Source of the DNA: Hydnum rufescens UP504
Lineage: Eukaryota > Basidiomycota > Agaricomycetes > Cantharellales > Hydnaceae
Direction of reading: 5' to 3'
Length of the DNA stretch: 44,036 nt
NCBI GenBank assembly: GCA_014904985.1
Contig: MU129147.1
Location: 40,630-84,665, forward strand
The notes below the pieces were generated by a model. It saw only the letters and a list, made by a program, of their open reading frames with translations, was not told the DNA's origin and searched no databases. Position numbers and translations under genes: made by a program. This document shows positions 1 through 10,961 of this stretch, one piece after another (position 1 is the first letter of the stretch; each line of letters starts with the position of its first letter).

Positions 1-629
1 TGCAGAAAAGTACACAGACATCCCAAAATACATATAAGGAATTGAAATTTGTAGTTTTAGGTAGCTTTTAGATAAGACTCCCCTCGAAATAAAGTAGTTA
101 CAGATGAGAAATTCAAGTGGCCAAGTAACTGAAAGGCGTACTCAGAGCAACAACAAGAAGTTGTAGATAGTTGTAGGACCCTCAGTGTAGGTGTTGCTAG
201 ACATCTAAGCCCTGAATCATATGATAATAGGTTCAAGCCCATAAAAGTTTAAAATCAGAAATAGCTTCTAAGTTTCAATTCAACAATCGTGATACAAGTA
301 GTCCAGCTAGAGTCAGAAACATTACATCATATCAGAGTCATCTGTACCATTTCTATACCTAGTAAGCCAATCAACCCATTGAGACTAACCTGAGCCCCTC
401 CCATACCTTTTCATTCCCATCCCTATAACCTTAGCCAACATCTGGTGGTGTTAGGTAATTTCTGCAGAGCAATAAAGCATCTTCTACAAGTGGTGGTCCT
501 TACAGGGGGATCAATTCAAACTCAGTCAACCTTTGTCAACTAGAACCTCTAGAATCTTCCAGAACCTATCCTCCATTTCCTTGCTTCCAAACACATTCCA
601 AGTACACTCTTAGACTCACACACCTACTA
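1..629. other. Gene-free leader upstream of a Gypsy-type gag relic
   Basis: No convincing coding region, RNA gene or intact repeat is visible. The stretch is AT-rich and ends directly before a Gag start codon at 630, so it could be the remains of an LTR plus leader, but no second copy lies in the window and no tRNA primer-binding site could be pointed to. The LTR idea is inference only. Confidence 0.3.
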
Positions 630-1440
630 TGGCTACCCCAACTGCTAGACCAATGCCTAGGCCATCTGCCAAGGATGCTCCTTACTTCAAGGGAAAATGA
701 CTTGAAAGCTTTCTCACTGACTATGAAGCTGCTGTGATGAAGCCCTATATGATGATATCAAGAAATGTGAAAATTTAGCAAGGTATTGCAATGATGATGC
801 CAGAGAACTAATTAAAAATCTTCCTGAAGTAAAAGGAGGATCTTCAAGCCCTATCAGAGAGACTCGTGACTTCTATGGTTTGAGTGACAGAAGGCAAAAA
901 TATACTTGAGAAAGGTTGGCCAAGTTCTGCTACCATTCAAGATCCATCAAGAGTGAGGCAGACCTGGATGAATATTATTGAGAATTTGTTACACAGGTAC
1001 AAACACCTTGCTAAGAAAGGTACAATTGCTGACAGAGATCGAGATGACCTGTTCTGGCAAGGAATCCCTTGACGACTGCAGAAGGTGGCATATCCAAACT
1101 TATGAGAGACTAAAGGTTTGATCCTACAAAACCACTGGAATATTCTGCTGCTTACAAGTGTATCAAGCTGTGTGGTTACAGAGGATCTTTACTATAATAC
1201 AGGACACCTCCCCAAATCCAGCAGCAAGTTGTTGGTAGCTCACAAGAAGCCTAAAGCAAAAAAGTCTTATTACAAGCACAAATCAGATTCAGATTCCCCA
1301 AGCTCAAGTTCTTCAGACTCCTCAGATGATGAATCCCCAGCAAAGGAGCCAGAAAGTGACAGTGATAGTGAAGTCCCAGTACGAGCAACTACTCTCCCCA
1401 AAAAGGCAGTTGTGCCTCTCTCTCTTCCAAAGTCTGTGTG
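630..1440 (+). pseudogene. Broken Ty3/Gypsy-type Gag
   Basis: The start reads MATPTARPMPRPSAKDAPYF, the N-terminal pattern of basidiomycete Gypsy Gag proteins, which package element RNA into particles. An in-frame TGA follows about 24 codons in, and further stops and frame changes break the next 200 bases. An open piece at about 884-1072 keeps a Gag-like helical stretch ending in FWQGIP, typical of this family. The tail (1118-1440) is a Lys-rich stretch followed by a Ser/Asp/Glu run, as often seen before the zinc knuckle. No zinc knuckle, protease, RT or integrase follows, so this is a truncated, dead copy. What is seen: the motif at the start and the stops. What is inferred: family membership from remembered patterns. 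Confidence 0.65.
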
Positions 1441-1697
1441 ATGTTTGGAATGGCACAGTTGTGGGACGTTTGGATGACTAAATCAGGCTGAGTCATATCT
1501 TTTGCTTAGTCATACAAATAGCTTTGTCATACTTTTGAGTCCGAGTTTTTGATTACAAATCTTGGTTACATAAGCATATTTTTTGACATGTAGAAAACTT
1601 TTTATTTTGTTTGTCAAATGGAGTTATCTCAACTGAGTTTCCTTGATATCTTTGGGCTGTGGCAAGATAAGGTTGTCCTAAACACTCCAACAGATCA
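1441..1697. other. Short AT-rich spacer
   Basis: No gene seen. It contains short repeats of GTCATA and separates the Gag relic from the next coding stretch. Confidence 0.4.
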
Positions 1698-2390
1698 TTG
1701 ATGTTTAAGGTCAGAGCACTTTCAAACTTGCATTTTCAGATACTAGCCAGTTATTCCTTCCACATCATAGATGACAGTATGGTCAGAACAGTGTTGGAGC
1801 ACCCATTCCTGCAGACACCATGGGTTCAGGAGCTTATGGCAGATGGTGTTCCCATTTTCTGTGTCAAGGACGATGTATGGAGGTGGCTTGATTCTCTCCC
1901 AAATGGCTATCAGCTGGGGAATCATGAAATTGAAGAGCAAAATGTGCTTAAATCATTCCAGGGCCTGGCTCACATCCTAACTGTTCGAGTACATGTTGCT
2001 GCTAACACACAACATCCCTCGGACTGGATGATTATGCCCAGATGTGACAAATCTGAGCCCCCAATCAAGGACGTTGTTTTCTGGATCATCAATGATGGTA
2101 TGGATGATCATATCAATCTGCTGCAGAGCCTTGAGCAGGTATTTGGGAACTGCATCATGGACAATGTGCCAGAAACAGGTTTGCTTATGGTGTGTCTGGT
2201 TCTTCATCTCACTGTGGACCGCATTGTACTCACAGGCCAATCGTATCTCCAACAGTTATCCAATTCCCTCCCTCTTGCCCATGACAATTCAAAGAGAACA
2301 CCACTGTCTCTTGAACACCCACTGATGACAGATCTGCCCATACCAATCAATAAATGGCATTTTTCTCACAGTCATTGGCCCAACTCGTGA
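1698..2390 (+). CDS. Unrecognised open reading frame, 230 aa
   Basis: A 230-codon frame is open, long for this low-CpG, stop-rich region. The protein has mixed composition with several Trp residues (WVQELM, DDVWRWLDSLP, DVVFWIIND) and looks like a real globular protein rather than a chance frame. I do not recognise the family. The same kind of reading continues in other frames to about 2835, so introns or frameshifts probably interrupt one larger gene. It lies just upstream of a KDZ transposase relic on the same strand, so it could be a passenger gene of that transposon or a host fragment. A shadow frame on the minus strand (1977-2252) was judged non-coding. Confidence 0.4.
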   Translation: MMFKVRALSNLHFQILASYSFHIIDDSMVRTVLEHPFLQTPWVQELMADGVPIFCVKDDVWRWLDSLPNGYQLGNHEIEEQNVLKSFQGLAHILTVRVHVAANTQHPSDWMIMPRCDKSEPPIKDVVFWIINDGMDDHINLLQSLEQVFGNCIMDNVPETGLLMVCLVLHLTVDRIVLTGQSYLQQLSNSLPLAHDNSKRTPLSLEHPLMTDLPIPINKWHFSHSHWPNS

Positions 2391-3230
2391 TTCCTTCATT
2401 CTCACAGAGTGGTTCACAAGATTCAGGCTGCAGCACCTCATTGGTATATGCCCACCTGCGGAGAATAAGCCTGTCATCCTTTCATTCAAATCCGAATATT
2501 GGATGAACCAGGTGTGGAACATTCTCAATTCTGATGTCAGCCAAGTATACAATATCTACAAATACATGCAGGAATCTCCCACTATCTCCCTCAGCACATT
2601 TCGCTATGCCATATTGCCTACATACATTGCTGAAGCCTATGCCCACCATCACTCGGTATTTGAACTCGAGGAGATGCTTAAATGTGCCCCTCCTGTTACA
2701 GAGCTCCACCTAATTGACATGTCTGTACCAGGGAGTGGGGAGCTTCAGAGAAATTGGAAGTATGAGTTTCTCGAACAACAAAAATATCCCCCTCTTCCGG
2801 CACCCCACCCTAGCCTCAACCCACCTCCACATTGACTTTGCCTTCACAAGCTCGATGTTGTTGAGTTTTTGCCAGTGTGGTTACATAAAGCCCTAGAGAC
2901 ACACCTAGTCTCCATGCCACACTTGATTCACTGGTACCGGCTAGCTTTGATGATGCGTGGGCACGTTGCATCATTTCCAGGCCATGTTGCACACAAATTT
3001 GTGGTGCCCCTGTGTCAAACCAGTGGACCTTACAACACAATAATCTGAACTATTGCATTATGGGCTGTTGAGGAATATGGATTTAAAGTTGGCATTGTCC
3101 AGCGAGATCATGAGTGCTTTGGTTTCATTGATGGTATGTGGCAGCTGGAACTAGAAACAAAGCTCCCTCTCCCTCAATATTATATTCAGCCAGGGATGTC
3201 TCTTGATTCCTTGTTGTAGCATCTCATTTT
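2391..3230 (+). pseudogene. Unrecognised decayed coding stretch, possible continuation
   Basis: Frame pieces at 2391-2835 (including SEYWMNQVWNILNSDVSQVY and YAILPTYIAEAYAHHHSVFE) and around 3060-3218 (AVEEYGFKVGIVQRDHECFG then IDGMWQLELE) look protein-like but lie in different frames with stops between them. They could be exons of one gene whose splice sites I cannot fix, or a frameshifted relic. No family is recognised. The spacing and strand match the 1698-2390 frame, which suggests one original gene. Confidence 0.35.
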
Positions 3231-3303
3231 TATATACACTTGTCATTAGTTTCATTGTTTCCTTCGGCTAATCCCAATGTAGTTTACCACACACTCATTC
3301 TAC

Positions 3304-4934
3304 ATGCCGCAGACTAGCATCTCCAGACTTGCAAGCTGGGTCATACAGAATAAGAAGAATGTTGGGGCAGACTCTCTGGTTGATTCATCAAAGTCTTCCA
3401 GAGTCAATTATTGTCCTGGCAGCCCGCACTTGCAGTTTGAGGAACCTTTTGAAAGTATTATGCACATCGACATCCCTCATCCACCACTGGAAGTTGAAGA
3501 AAGTAGACCCCCAACCATTCTCTCACCTCGCCAGTCCTGACATGCACAGTGTAAGCTTGCTGCTGCCCAACAATGGAATAAGTTCTGCCAGCCCTTATCC
3601 AACCTTATATGGCATATGAATGGATCGTCCAATCTGGTTCAGTCATATTATCCTCTGGGAATGGGACTGATCATTTCCTGTGCTGCTGCATTAAACAACT
3701 TCTGCAAATAACTTGTGTTTATCTTGATTGTACATTATATTCAATTAACTCTCTGTCCTGTGCTGACTACAAAACATAGGGATTGAAGACATCTCACTTG
3801 AGGTGTGTGCATGTAATATTGCCACAACACAGTTGGTCAAATGTGGGCTTTTCCCATGCACACCAGTCCATCCCATGCTTGCCATCAATATTGACATGCT
3901 GGAATTCGCTGCTGGGCTATTTGTACATCTCTCTCCAAATGAGTGTGCATGGGCCTCAAATCTCTCTGGTTTTTTGAGGAAGTGTGGGTACCTGCTCCAT
4001 ACATCAGTATGTCTGAGAGCCATGGCTGCGCTGTAACATAATGCTCAGTGGATGCTTTATTTCCTGGTGTTAGGATTCATTGCAGCATCACTTTGCAAAC
4101 TCACTTGCTCAGTATCAAGTGCTCGTCCATTTGGCTCATGCTGAAATGTCACAATCTATCAAAGCAGTCTGGACTGCACTCCTAGTTTCATCACCTGAAG
4201 TGCCACTGGTTGATCTCATCCCCCTGATTCTTGAGAGACTCCCTCCACTTCATGATAAAATACTGATTTTTCAACATGATTATCTCAATGCCCAGAGTAA
4301 CATTGGCCATTTGCTGGTGCAAAAACCAGGAGAGCCATTCGAATGCCCCAGTGCATACCTGCGGACATGATGTGCAGCATGTTTTGGTGGTGGTGGTTTT
4401 GTGTCATCTCTTGGCATGACAATGTTAGTGAGAGCAATTTAATACATTTTGAGTAATAATATTGAATCTATCCTTAGACCTGATCTCATCATCTGCATTG
4501 ACGGTAATTTTCAACAAAAACGAAACACGAATCATGACCATCATGAGGGCCATGATGGCATGGAAGGAGCCAGTGATCCCCCCATATTCTCTGTGAACAT
4601 GATTCTTCTTTCGCATGAATTCCTCCAAGAGTGGGAAGCCAAAGTCGAGACCATCCATTCTGCTAAGGGACCCAATGTTGGGAAAAAGCATCTGCATCCC
4701 AGCACCTCTCTGGCCAATGAGGGTGATAGGTGTGAGGACAGCCTCCATGTCCCTAATTCTGCACTGCAGCAGTGTGGGGACTTGTTTATTGCTGCTGATG
4801 AGAATCGCATCAAAGCCTCCCATACTCACTTCTCTGATACTGGATTGATGGGTCTGCTATGTTGTCATGATCATGTTCTCTTCCTTGCAAACATGTGGAC
4901 AGCCAGGCTGGTCAGACACTCTTGGGGGCCTTAA
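3304..4934 (+). pseudogene. Decayed KDZ (CxC1-type) transposase
   Basis: Several blocks in order match the KDZ transposase family of basidiomycetes, RNase H-fold DNA transposases. At 3538-3600 an AAAQQWN stretch resembles the N-terminal helical region. At 3790-4036 comes a cysteine-containing block (VCACNIATTQLVKCGLFPCT, then PN..AW and FLRKCGY). At 4080-4370 is a linker. At 4449-4934 is the best-conserved part, with DLIICIDGNFQQKR (first catalytic Asp region), then a CGD..AADENR.KAS block, then FSDTGLMGLLCCHDHVLFL. The blocks are in different frames with stops between, and the protein ends at about 4934 just before an intron-like GTATGT, so the C-terminal half with the later catalytic residues is missing. 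Palindromic element A begins about 170 bp downstream. Family call from remembered motifs; confidence is high for the last block. Confidence 0.75.
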
Positions 4935-5109
4935 AAGGTATGTCATTTTGATATCTGTATAGTGCCTGATAGGCTTGTATTATGTTTGATATCAAAAAGT
5001 GATCAAAAGAGTATTTGATAGCAAAAGAGTCAGGTTTTGAGCTCAAGTTGAGCTCAATTTGAGATCAATTCTGGAACTTGTAGAATTCTGCACTGGCCAA
5101 CCTGTCAAT
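4935..5109. other. Spacer between KDZ relic and palindrome A
   Basis: No gene seen. It starts with GGTATGTC, which could be the 5' splice site of the truncated transposase gene, and runs into AT-rich sequence that opens element A. Confidence 0.35.
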
Positions 5110-8100
5110 TACCTAAATAAGAAATTATGTAATCCACCCAAAAAAGCAGTGCAATGATAGTATTATGTAATATTAAATTACATAATTTGTTGATGATATA
5201 ATTAAATATATATAATACATATTATAATACATATTGTATAATACATATTACCTAATATATATAATTACCTAATTAATTACACAATCCAGGTTGCATAACC
5301 ACACCAGTGCCAACAAGAGGGGGCACCCCTGCCCCAGACCAACTAGAGGGGTGGGCAGGGGTTAGGGGGACCCACCAGAGGGGATGGGGGCTCCTGGGTG
5401 TGCACTTGGGGGGACCCTATAATGGGGGGTCGACAGGTCAGTAAAAAAAATCAATAGTAGTGCAAAAAGAGCAGCCAGAGGCTGCCCCTTTTGCACTAGA
5501 GTAGCTAAGACTATAATTACATACCTTAACACCACACCCCAGTCTATACTGGGGTGTGGTGGCTTGTCCTGGGCCTTGGTAGATGGAGGTGGTGGTGTCG
5601 CGCAACAGAAACAATTTCCGGCAATTGCCGGTAAATTGAACCCAGGACTCAATGCCAGGCAATTGCCCAGTTTCAAAGGCAACCCACCTGCTGCTATGAA
5701 AAAGCCTAAATGCGGTAACTAGATAGACCAATATAAAAGGGTAGATTAGATAATACTCCATAATAATTTTGGATCATATCCCATTACATAATACAGTGAT
5801 TCCTATTAAAAAAAGCCTAAATGCGGAAATTGGATGAGGTACATCCAACTAACCATTGAGTGGATCATTCTGAAATTTGGCACATAATTAGATACTATGT
5901 CTATGCAAATCATATCAAAATTTCAGCCATATTAGTGCAGGGGTTATAGAGATATCAGGCAAACAAGTCTGAACATTGAAAATTCATTTCCTCCCCTTTT
6001 CAGAATAGCTAGAGACTTGAAAATTTTCAAAAAGCCAGACGAATATAATGTACTAATCATGTGCCAAAGACCAGCCCAATCCACACACTTTAAGGGAATG
6101 AACTGGACAATAGGTACCAGAAGCACTGGAAAGTGCTGAAATGTAAGGAGGGCAAGGATCATCCTCAAATTTTGCACATGATTATATACTGTTTAGGCAA
6201 AGAACATATCAAAATTTCAGCCAGATCCATGAGTAATTACAGAGATATAAGGGAAACAAGTTTAAACATTGAAAACCAATTTACTCTCCCCACAGCAAAT
6301 GGTATGGACTTGAAATTTGACATGGGGTATAATCATATAATCAAATAAACATGTGCCAAGAATCAGCTTATTCTGTTTACTTCTAGATATTCAACTCCCT
6401 TTTCAGGCAAAAAGAGAACAACAAGCTACCATGAATGTTGAACACTTTAAATTACACCCAAACTAGGTGGAATGGGCCTATAATATTATAGCCCTCACTA
6501 TATCCAAAAATGGAATGAATTGGATGTGTGGAAGTGGCTGAAATTGAGGGGGAGGGGGAGAAAGATCAAAAGTGCATTACATAGGATGTAGAGCAGGGGT
6601 GGCTCTGATATTACACCACTGAGTTAGTACATATATGGGGAGTGCACATGCCAGATATCAGCCAAACTGGGCTCCATTTAGGCAGTGCTTCACAGGCCTC
6701 CCCCCTAAACAACAATTTCCTCCCCAGAGCCTTCCATCCATGCAATTGCCTTGAAAATGCACACTTAGGTCATCCAAACACATCTATAGCATCCCTCAAA
6801 ATTTCAGACTCATGACTCTAGTGTCAGAGTCTCCATAATATTTTCAAGTTTCACTGAGATACCCCCTGCAGTTGGGACATTTCCAGAGCTCCAATCACTC
6901 TGATTTTTTGTAGGCCACACCTTCTCACTATTTGAGGCTCAGCCCCAAAATTTCAGCCCATTCTGAGGACTTTTGACATCTGTCACATGACCAAGATCCT
7001 CCCCTCCCCCTGCTTCACTCAATCATCCAGTTTGTATGGACTTTGTTGCCATCTGTAGTAGTAGTATGTGACAGTGTTTGATTCAAATTTCAAGAGATTC
7101 CATTCAATATTCAGTGAGTTATTCAAGAAACATTCAAGATCAATTCAATTTGGGGGTCAGAACAGCGGCATTTCCACTAAATACCACTGTTCTGACCCCA
7201 AATTGAATTGATCTAGAATGTTTCTTGAATAACTCAATCAATATTGCATGGAATCTCCTGAAATTTGAATCATGCACTGTCACACACTACTACTACAGAT
7301 GGCAACAAAGTCCACACAAATTGGATCACTGAGTGAAGCAGGGGGAGGAGAAGATCTTGGTCATGTGACAGATGTCAAAAGTCCTCAGAATGGGCTGAAA
7401 TTTGGGGCTGAGCCTCAAATAGTGAGCAGGTGTGGCCTACAAAAAATCAGAGTGATTGGAGCTTTAGAAGTGTCCCAACTGGAGAGTGTATTTCAGTGAA
7501 ACTTGAAAATATTATGGAGACTCTGACAATGGAGTCATAAATTTGAAATTTTGAGGGATGTTATAGATGTGTTTCAATGATCTAAGTGTGCATTTTCAGG
7601 GCAATTACATGGATGGAAGGCTCTGGGGAGGAAATTGTTGTTTAAGGGGGAGGCCTGTGGAGCACTGCCTAAATGGAGTCCAGTTGGGCTGATATCTGGC
7701 ATGTACACTCCCCATATATGTATTAACTCAGTGGTGAAATATCAGAGCCACCTCTGCTCTACATCATATGTAATTCACTTTTGATCTTCCTCCCCCTCCC
7801 CCTTAATTTTAGCCACTTCCACACATCCAATTCATTCCATTTTCAGATATAATCAGGGTTATAATATTATAAGCCTATTCCACCTAGTTTAGGTCTATTT
7901 TGAAGTGTTTAACATTCATGGTAGCTTTTTGTTCTCTTTTTGCCTGAAAAGGGAGTTGAATACCTAGAAGTAAACAGAATAAGCTGATTCTTGGCACACA
8001 TTTAGTTAATTATGGGGTCATACCCCATGTTAAATTTCAAGTCCATGCCTTGTCTGTGGGAGGAGTAAATTGATTTTCAATGTTTAAACTTATTGTCCTT

Positions 8101-8143
8101 ATAGCTGAATGGATCTGGCTGAAATTTTGATATGTTCTTTGCC
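5110..8143. repeat. Palindromic element A (about 3 kb, right arm truncated)
   Basis: The left arm (about 5,110-7,173) and right arm (7,179-8,143) are inverted copies meeting at a 5-nt spacer CCACT near 7,176. Flanks of the centre read GGGGTCAGAACAG...CTGTTCTGACCCC. The right arm stops abruptly at about 8,143 within a TTCTTTGCCTAA sequence, so about half of it, including its splice module, is missing. The sequence matches element E closely along most of its length. No transposase is encoded. The ends are AT-rich with many TACCTAATTA-like words, as in E. The outermost TGTAGCTACA region found in E is absent here. Confidence 0.85.
5417..5561 (-). repeat. Hairpin-intron module A-L1
   Basis: Reading outward on the minus strand: exon hairpin CACCACACCCCAG...CTGGGGTGTGGTG (5530-5561), TTAAG|GTATGT at 5524, an intron of 108 nt holding hairpin GTGCAAAAGGGGCAGCC..GGCTGCTCTTTTTGCA (about 5461-5496), CTGAC branch-like site, TATAG at 5417. 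The hairpin stem has small mismatches. It equals the module in both arms of E. Confidence 0.7.
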
Positions 8144-8617
8144 TAAGTAATCAGCCCTGGCTGTAAGATTATATGCTAAAAACCACCTTGGTCAGTCAGG
8201 TAAGTGTACCCAATTAGGTACCATTTCTGAGGCAAATAATGGACCTAAGTAGGTCCCTTCATTATTACGGCCGAAATCGGTCTTTTATGATTTTCACTTC
8301 AGTCAACCTTGTAGACTCCTCCAGTCACTGGGCTATACAGGCTTATTGGGAGGTGCCAACTATTTATCATTATTTATTCATTATTATATGCATACCCCTC
8401 TGGGGTGGTGTTTTGTTCATAATTAATTTGTTATTATTATTATCATTATACTCTACATATCCCCCTCACCCGGGGTCGCGTGGCAGGGTCACTGTTTTCC
8501 ATTCTCTGGGGTCGGGGCAGATGTTCTTGGGCAGATCGCGTTCGCGGCTCTCGTTCGGCGGGTGCATGATTATTTCTGTGGGAGGGGTGGCTGGTTTGGG
8601 GTGGTTGAGACGATAAC
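8144..8617. other. Junction of A with B and outer left end of B
   Basis: No gene supported. Element A breaks off at 8143. The next bases include an imperfect GGACCTAAGTAGGTCC palindrome (about 8241-8257) of the terminal-motif type seen at 11,560, 20,560 and 23,073. AT-rich microsatellite-like runs follow (8,368-8,460). TACCCCTCTGGGGTGGTG near 8,394 may be the remains of a further exon hairpin. The long 8239-8616 frame crosses these runs and is judged non-coding. Confidence 0.35.
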
Positions 8618-8745
8618 CTAGAATAATAAATAAGGTGTTAGTTAAAAGTTAAAATGAATGCAAAAAGAGCTGCCAGAGCAGCTCTTTTTGTGGGGTGCAT
8701 TACTTACCTCGTATAAAACCACACACCCGCGATAGCGGGTGTGGG
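8618..8745 (-). repeat. Hairpin-intron module B-L3
   Basis: Exon hairpin CCACACACCCGC..GCGGGTGTGG (8719-8745), then ACGAG|GTAAGT, a 90-nt intron (8618-8707) with a perfect-looking CAAAAAGAGCTGC/GCAGCTCTTTTTG stem (8661-8690), CTAAC and TTCTAG. The stem is GAGCTGC here instead of GAGCAGC, and its partner strand has changed to match. Confidence 0.75.
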
Positions 8746-8850
8746 GTTCCTATAGTTTGGCATCACTTCGTTTGGTCTCGTCGTTCGTCAGATCTCGCTT
8801 TGCGGGCGGGTTATTGTTCGGGGGGCCTGGCACCACAGGGTCTGGCTAGC

Positions 8851-8981
8851 CTATAATAATAGATCATTAGTTAAAAAAATTAAAACCAGCACAAAAAGAG
8901 CAGCATTGCTGCTCTTTTTGCGCCGTTGGGGGTACACTTACCTTATATAGAACCACACACCCGCCGTAGCGGGTGTGTGGT
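8851..8981 (-). repeat. Hairpin-intron module B-L2
   Basis: Exon hairpin ACCACACACCCGC..GCGGGTGTGTGGT (8953-8981), TATAAG|GTAAGT, intron of 91 nt (8851-8941) with hairpin GCACAAAAAGAGCAGC..GCTGCTCTTTTTGCGC (8889-8923), CTAAT, ATTATAG. Its intron resembles modules C-R7 and C-R8 more than B-R2. Confidence 0.75.
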
Positions 8982-9202
8982 TCGTGTGGCCTGTGCAGCC
9001 ACTCGGCCGGCGCGTAGCCACCTCTGTGTCATGGTGCATTTCGCTTGGCATGGTTTTGTTTGGCGCCGTTTGATTTGGGGCCGTTTCGCTTGGCGTGGCT
9101 TCATTTGGGGCATTTTCGGTTTGTGTGTTGCCATTTGGGACCTCGGCGGTTGGGTCTCGTCATTTGGTGGGGTCTCGTTTGGTGCCTGGGACCTGGCCAT
9201 GA

Positions 9203-9340
9203 CTAGAAAAATAAAGTGTCAGTAAAAAAATTTCAAAGCAGCGCAAAAAGAGCAGCTTTCGCTGCTCTTTTTGCGCTGTTGTATCTACTAGCATAAAAAA
9301 GACTCACCTTTTGACCACACCCGCTGTTGCGGGTGTGGTC
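9203..9340 (-). repeat. Hairpin-intron module B-L1
   Basis: Exon hairpin GACCACACCCGC..GCGGGTGTGGTC (9313-9340), CAAAAG|GTGAGT, intron of 105 nt (9203-9307) with a 17-bp perfect stem AGCGCAAAAAGAGCAGC (9240-9277, loop of 4), CTGAC, TTCTAG. Mirror partner of B-R1. Confidence 0.75.
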
Positions 9341-10002
9341 GTCTACTTGCCTTTCTAGGCGGTCGGTGTATGCGTTTGCAGGGAGACGCAACTCAACGCC
9401 GGCAATTCCCGGATCTCCAAAAGTGCTCAAGTGCCGGTGCCACATGCACCATATAGATTAGTAGCCAGTATATAGACAAGTAATAAGTTACAATATAATG
9501 GATATTTTTGGAAAGGATGATAAAGACAGCCATAGTAGGTCAGAGCTCAATAGGGCAGGATATGCCTACATTGCAAGCTGAATTGGGCCACTTCTATAGG
9601 TCAAAATGGGCCCAAATGTGAGTGTATTTGTGGCACATATGCCCTCTATCTGAGCGATTAATTATATCGGATGTTCTGTCAATTTTCAATTTTTCATGTC
9701 CTCAATTCCCTATTTAGGCAATTGAAGGTGTCAGAAATTGAAAAATGGCCGGGTCGTCTATAATAATGGATTGTCCATAGTATATGCGTATGTACGACCA
9801 ACATATTCAAATTTGGCTCAATTCTGGCCCACAGAAATGATCCAATCCGCTTTGCAATGTTGGCATATAGTGCCTCATGGAAGTCTGCCTTATTATTATT
9901 GTTCTCTATCATTTTTGGCAAAAAATATTTATTATCTCACATCTATCACCCATCTGTCTCCTTATTATTCATCCATATCCTGCTTGCCATGCCAGCACTT
10001 GG
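9341..10002. other. Diverged centre of element B
   Basis: No gene supported. The left core copy lies at about 9,390-9,425. The rest is AT-rich, weakly self-complementary about a point near 9,714. Open frames across it on both strands are short and mutually overlapping. Confidence 0.4.
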
Positions 10003-10044
10003 GCCGCCTTTTGAATTCCGGCAATTGCCAGTGTTGAAGTTGCG
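10003..10044 (+). promoter_or_regulatory. Conserved core of element B, right arm
   Basis: GCCGCCTTTTGAATTCCGG followed by CAATTGCCAGTGTTGAAGTT matches the core found in the other palindromes between the centre and the first module. A role as promoter or transposon core is inference; no TATA box or start site can be fixed. The mirrored copy is at about 9,390-9,425. Confidence 0.35.
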
Positions 10045-10097
10045 CTCTCCCTTGACTGCATACACAGAGGCAACCGCCTAGAAAGGCAGACACCAAC

Positions 10098-10247
10098 GAC
10101 CACACACCCGCCTCTGCGTGTTGTGTGGTCAAAAGGTGAGTTTTTATTTTTATGCTAGTAGATACAACGGTGCAAAAAGAGCAGCGAAAGCTGCTCTTTT
10201 TGCACGGGTTTTAAATTTTTTACTAATGCTTTTATTTACTATTCTAG
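10098..10247 (+). repeat. Hairpin-intron module B-R1
   Basis: Exon hairpin 10,098-10,130, AAAAG|GTGAGT, intron of 112 nt (10,136-10,247) with TGCAAAAAGAGCAGC GAAA GCTGCTCTTTTTGCA (10,171-10,204), CTAAT and TTCTAG. The exon that follows (10,248-10,423) is rich in GAACGA/GAGCGA words. Confidence 0.75.
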
Positions 10248-10385
10248 GTCAAGCTGTTCCACCCACGAACGACACCCCGCACATGACCACGTGAATGGAA
10301 ACACATGAACGAGCAAACAAGCGAGCGAACAAATGAACAATGACAATGCCACAGGAAGCCACGACGAAGAGCAGGAAAACCGAGA

Positions 10386-10521
10386 GCCACACACCCACTG
10401 AGGCAGGTGTGTGGCCATATAAGGTATATATTGTTTTTACTGGTTTCAGACGTGCAAAAAGAGCAGCAGCTGCTGCTCTTTTTGTGCGACCTTTGATTTC
10501 AACTAACATATACTATTCTAG
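10386..10521 (+). repeat. Hairpin-intron module B-R2
   Basis: Exon hairpin GCCACACACCCACTG..CAGGTGTGTGGC, ATAAG|GTATAT, intron of 98 nt (10,424-10,521) with an unbroken palindrome CAAAAAGAGCAGCAG/CTGCTGCTCTTTTTG (10,455-10,484), CTAAC and TTCTAG. About 288 bp after B-R1. Confidence 0.75.
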
Positions 10522-10673
10522 GTCAACATATCCCACCCCAATGCGCGAAGTCACACAGCCACAAGCCCAACCTGCGGGCCTGCCAAGACCCCACGAAATG
10601 CCGCACCCCATTACGCATGAACGCACCAACAAATGAAGGACAATGCATGCCCGAAGCCACAGGAAATGAGGGA

Positions 10674-10807
10674 GCCACACACCCGCTGCGGCGGGTGTGT
10701 GGCCACATAAAGTATGTATTTTTTTAATAGCTACAAATGCACAAAAAGAGCAGCAGTTGCTGCTCTTTTTGCGCGAGTTTTTTAAACTAACTTATCTTGT
10801 ATTCTAG
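10674..10807 (+). repeat. Hairpin-intron module B-R3
   Basis: Exon hairpin GCCACACACCCGCTG..CGGCGGGTGTGTGGC, ATAAA|GTATGT, intron of 96 nt (10,712-10,807), stem CAAAAAGAGCAGCA..TGCTGCTCTTTTTG at about 10,742-10,771, CTAAC, TTCTAG. Exactly 288 bp after B-R2 and nearly identical to B-R4. Confidence 0.75.
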
Positions 10808-10961
10808 GCCAAGATGCCCCACCCCAATGCGCGAAGTCATGCAGCCACAAGCCCAACCCGCGGGCCCGCCAAGACCCCATGAAACACCGCACCCCATTAC
10901 GCACGAATGTGCCAACGAACGAAGGACAATGCATGCCCGAAGCCACAGGGGAAATGAGGGA

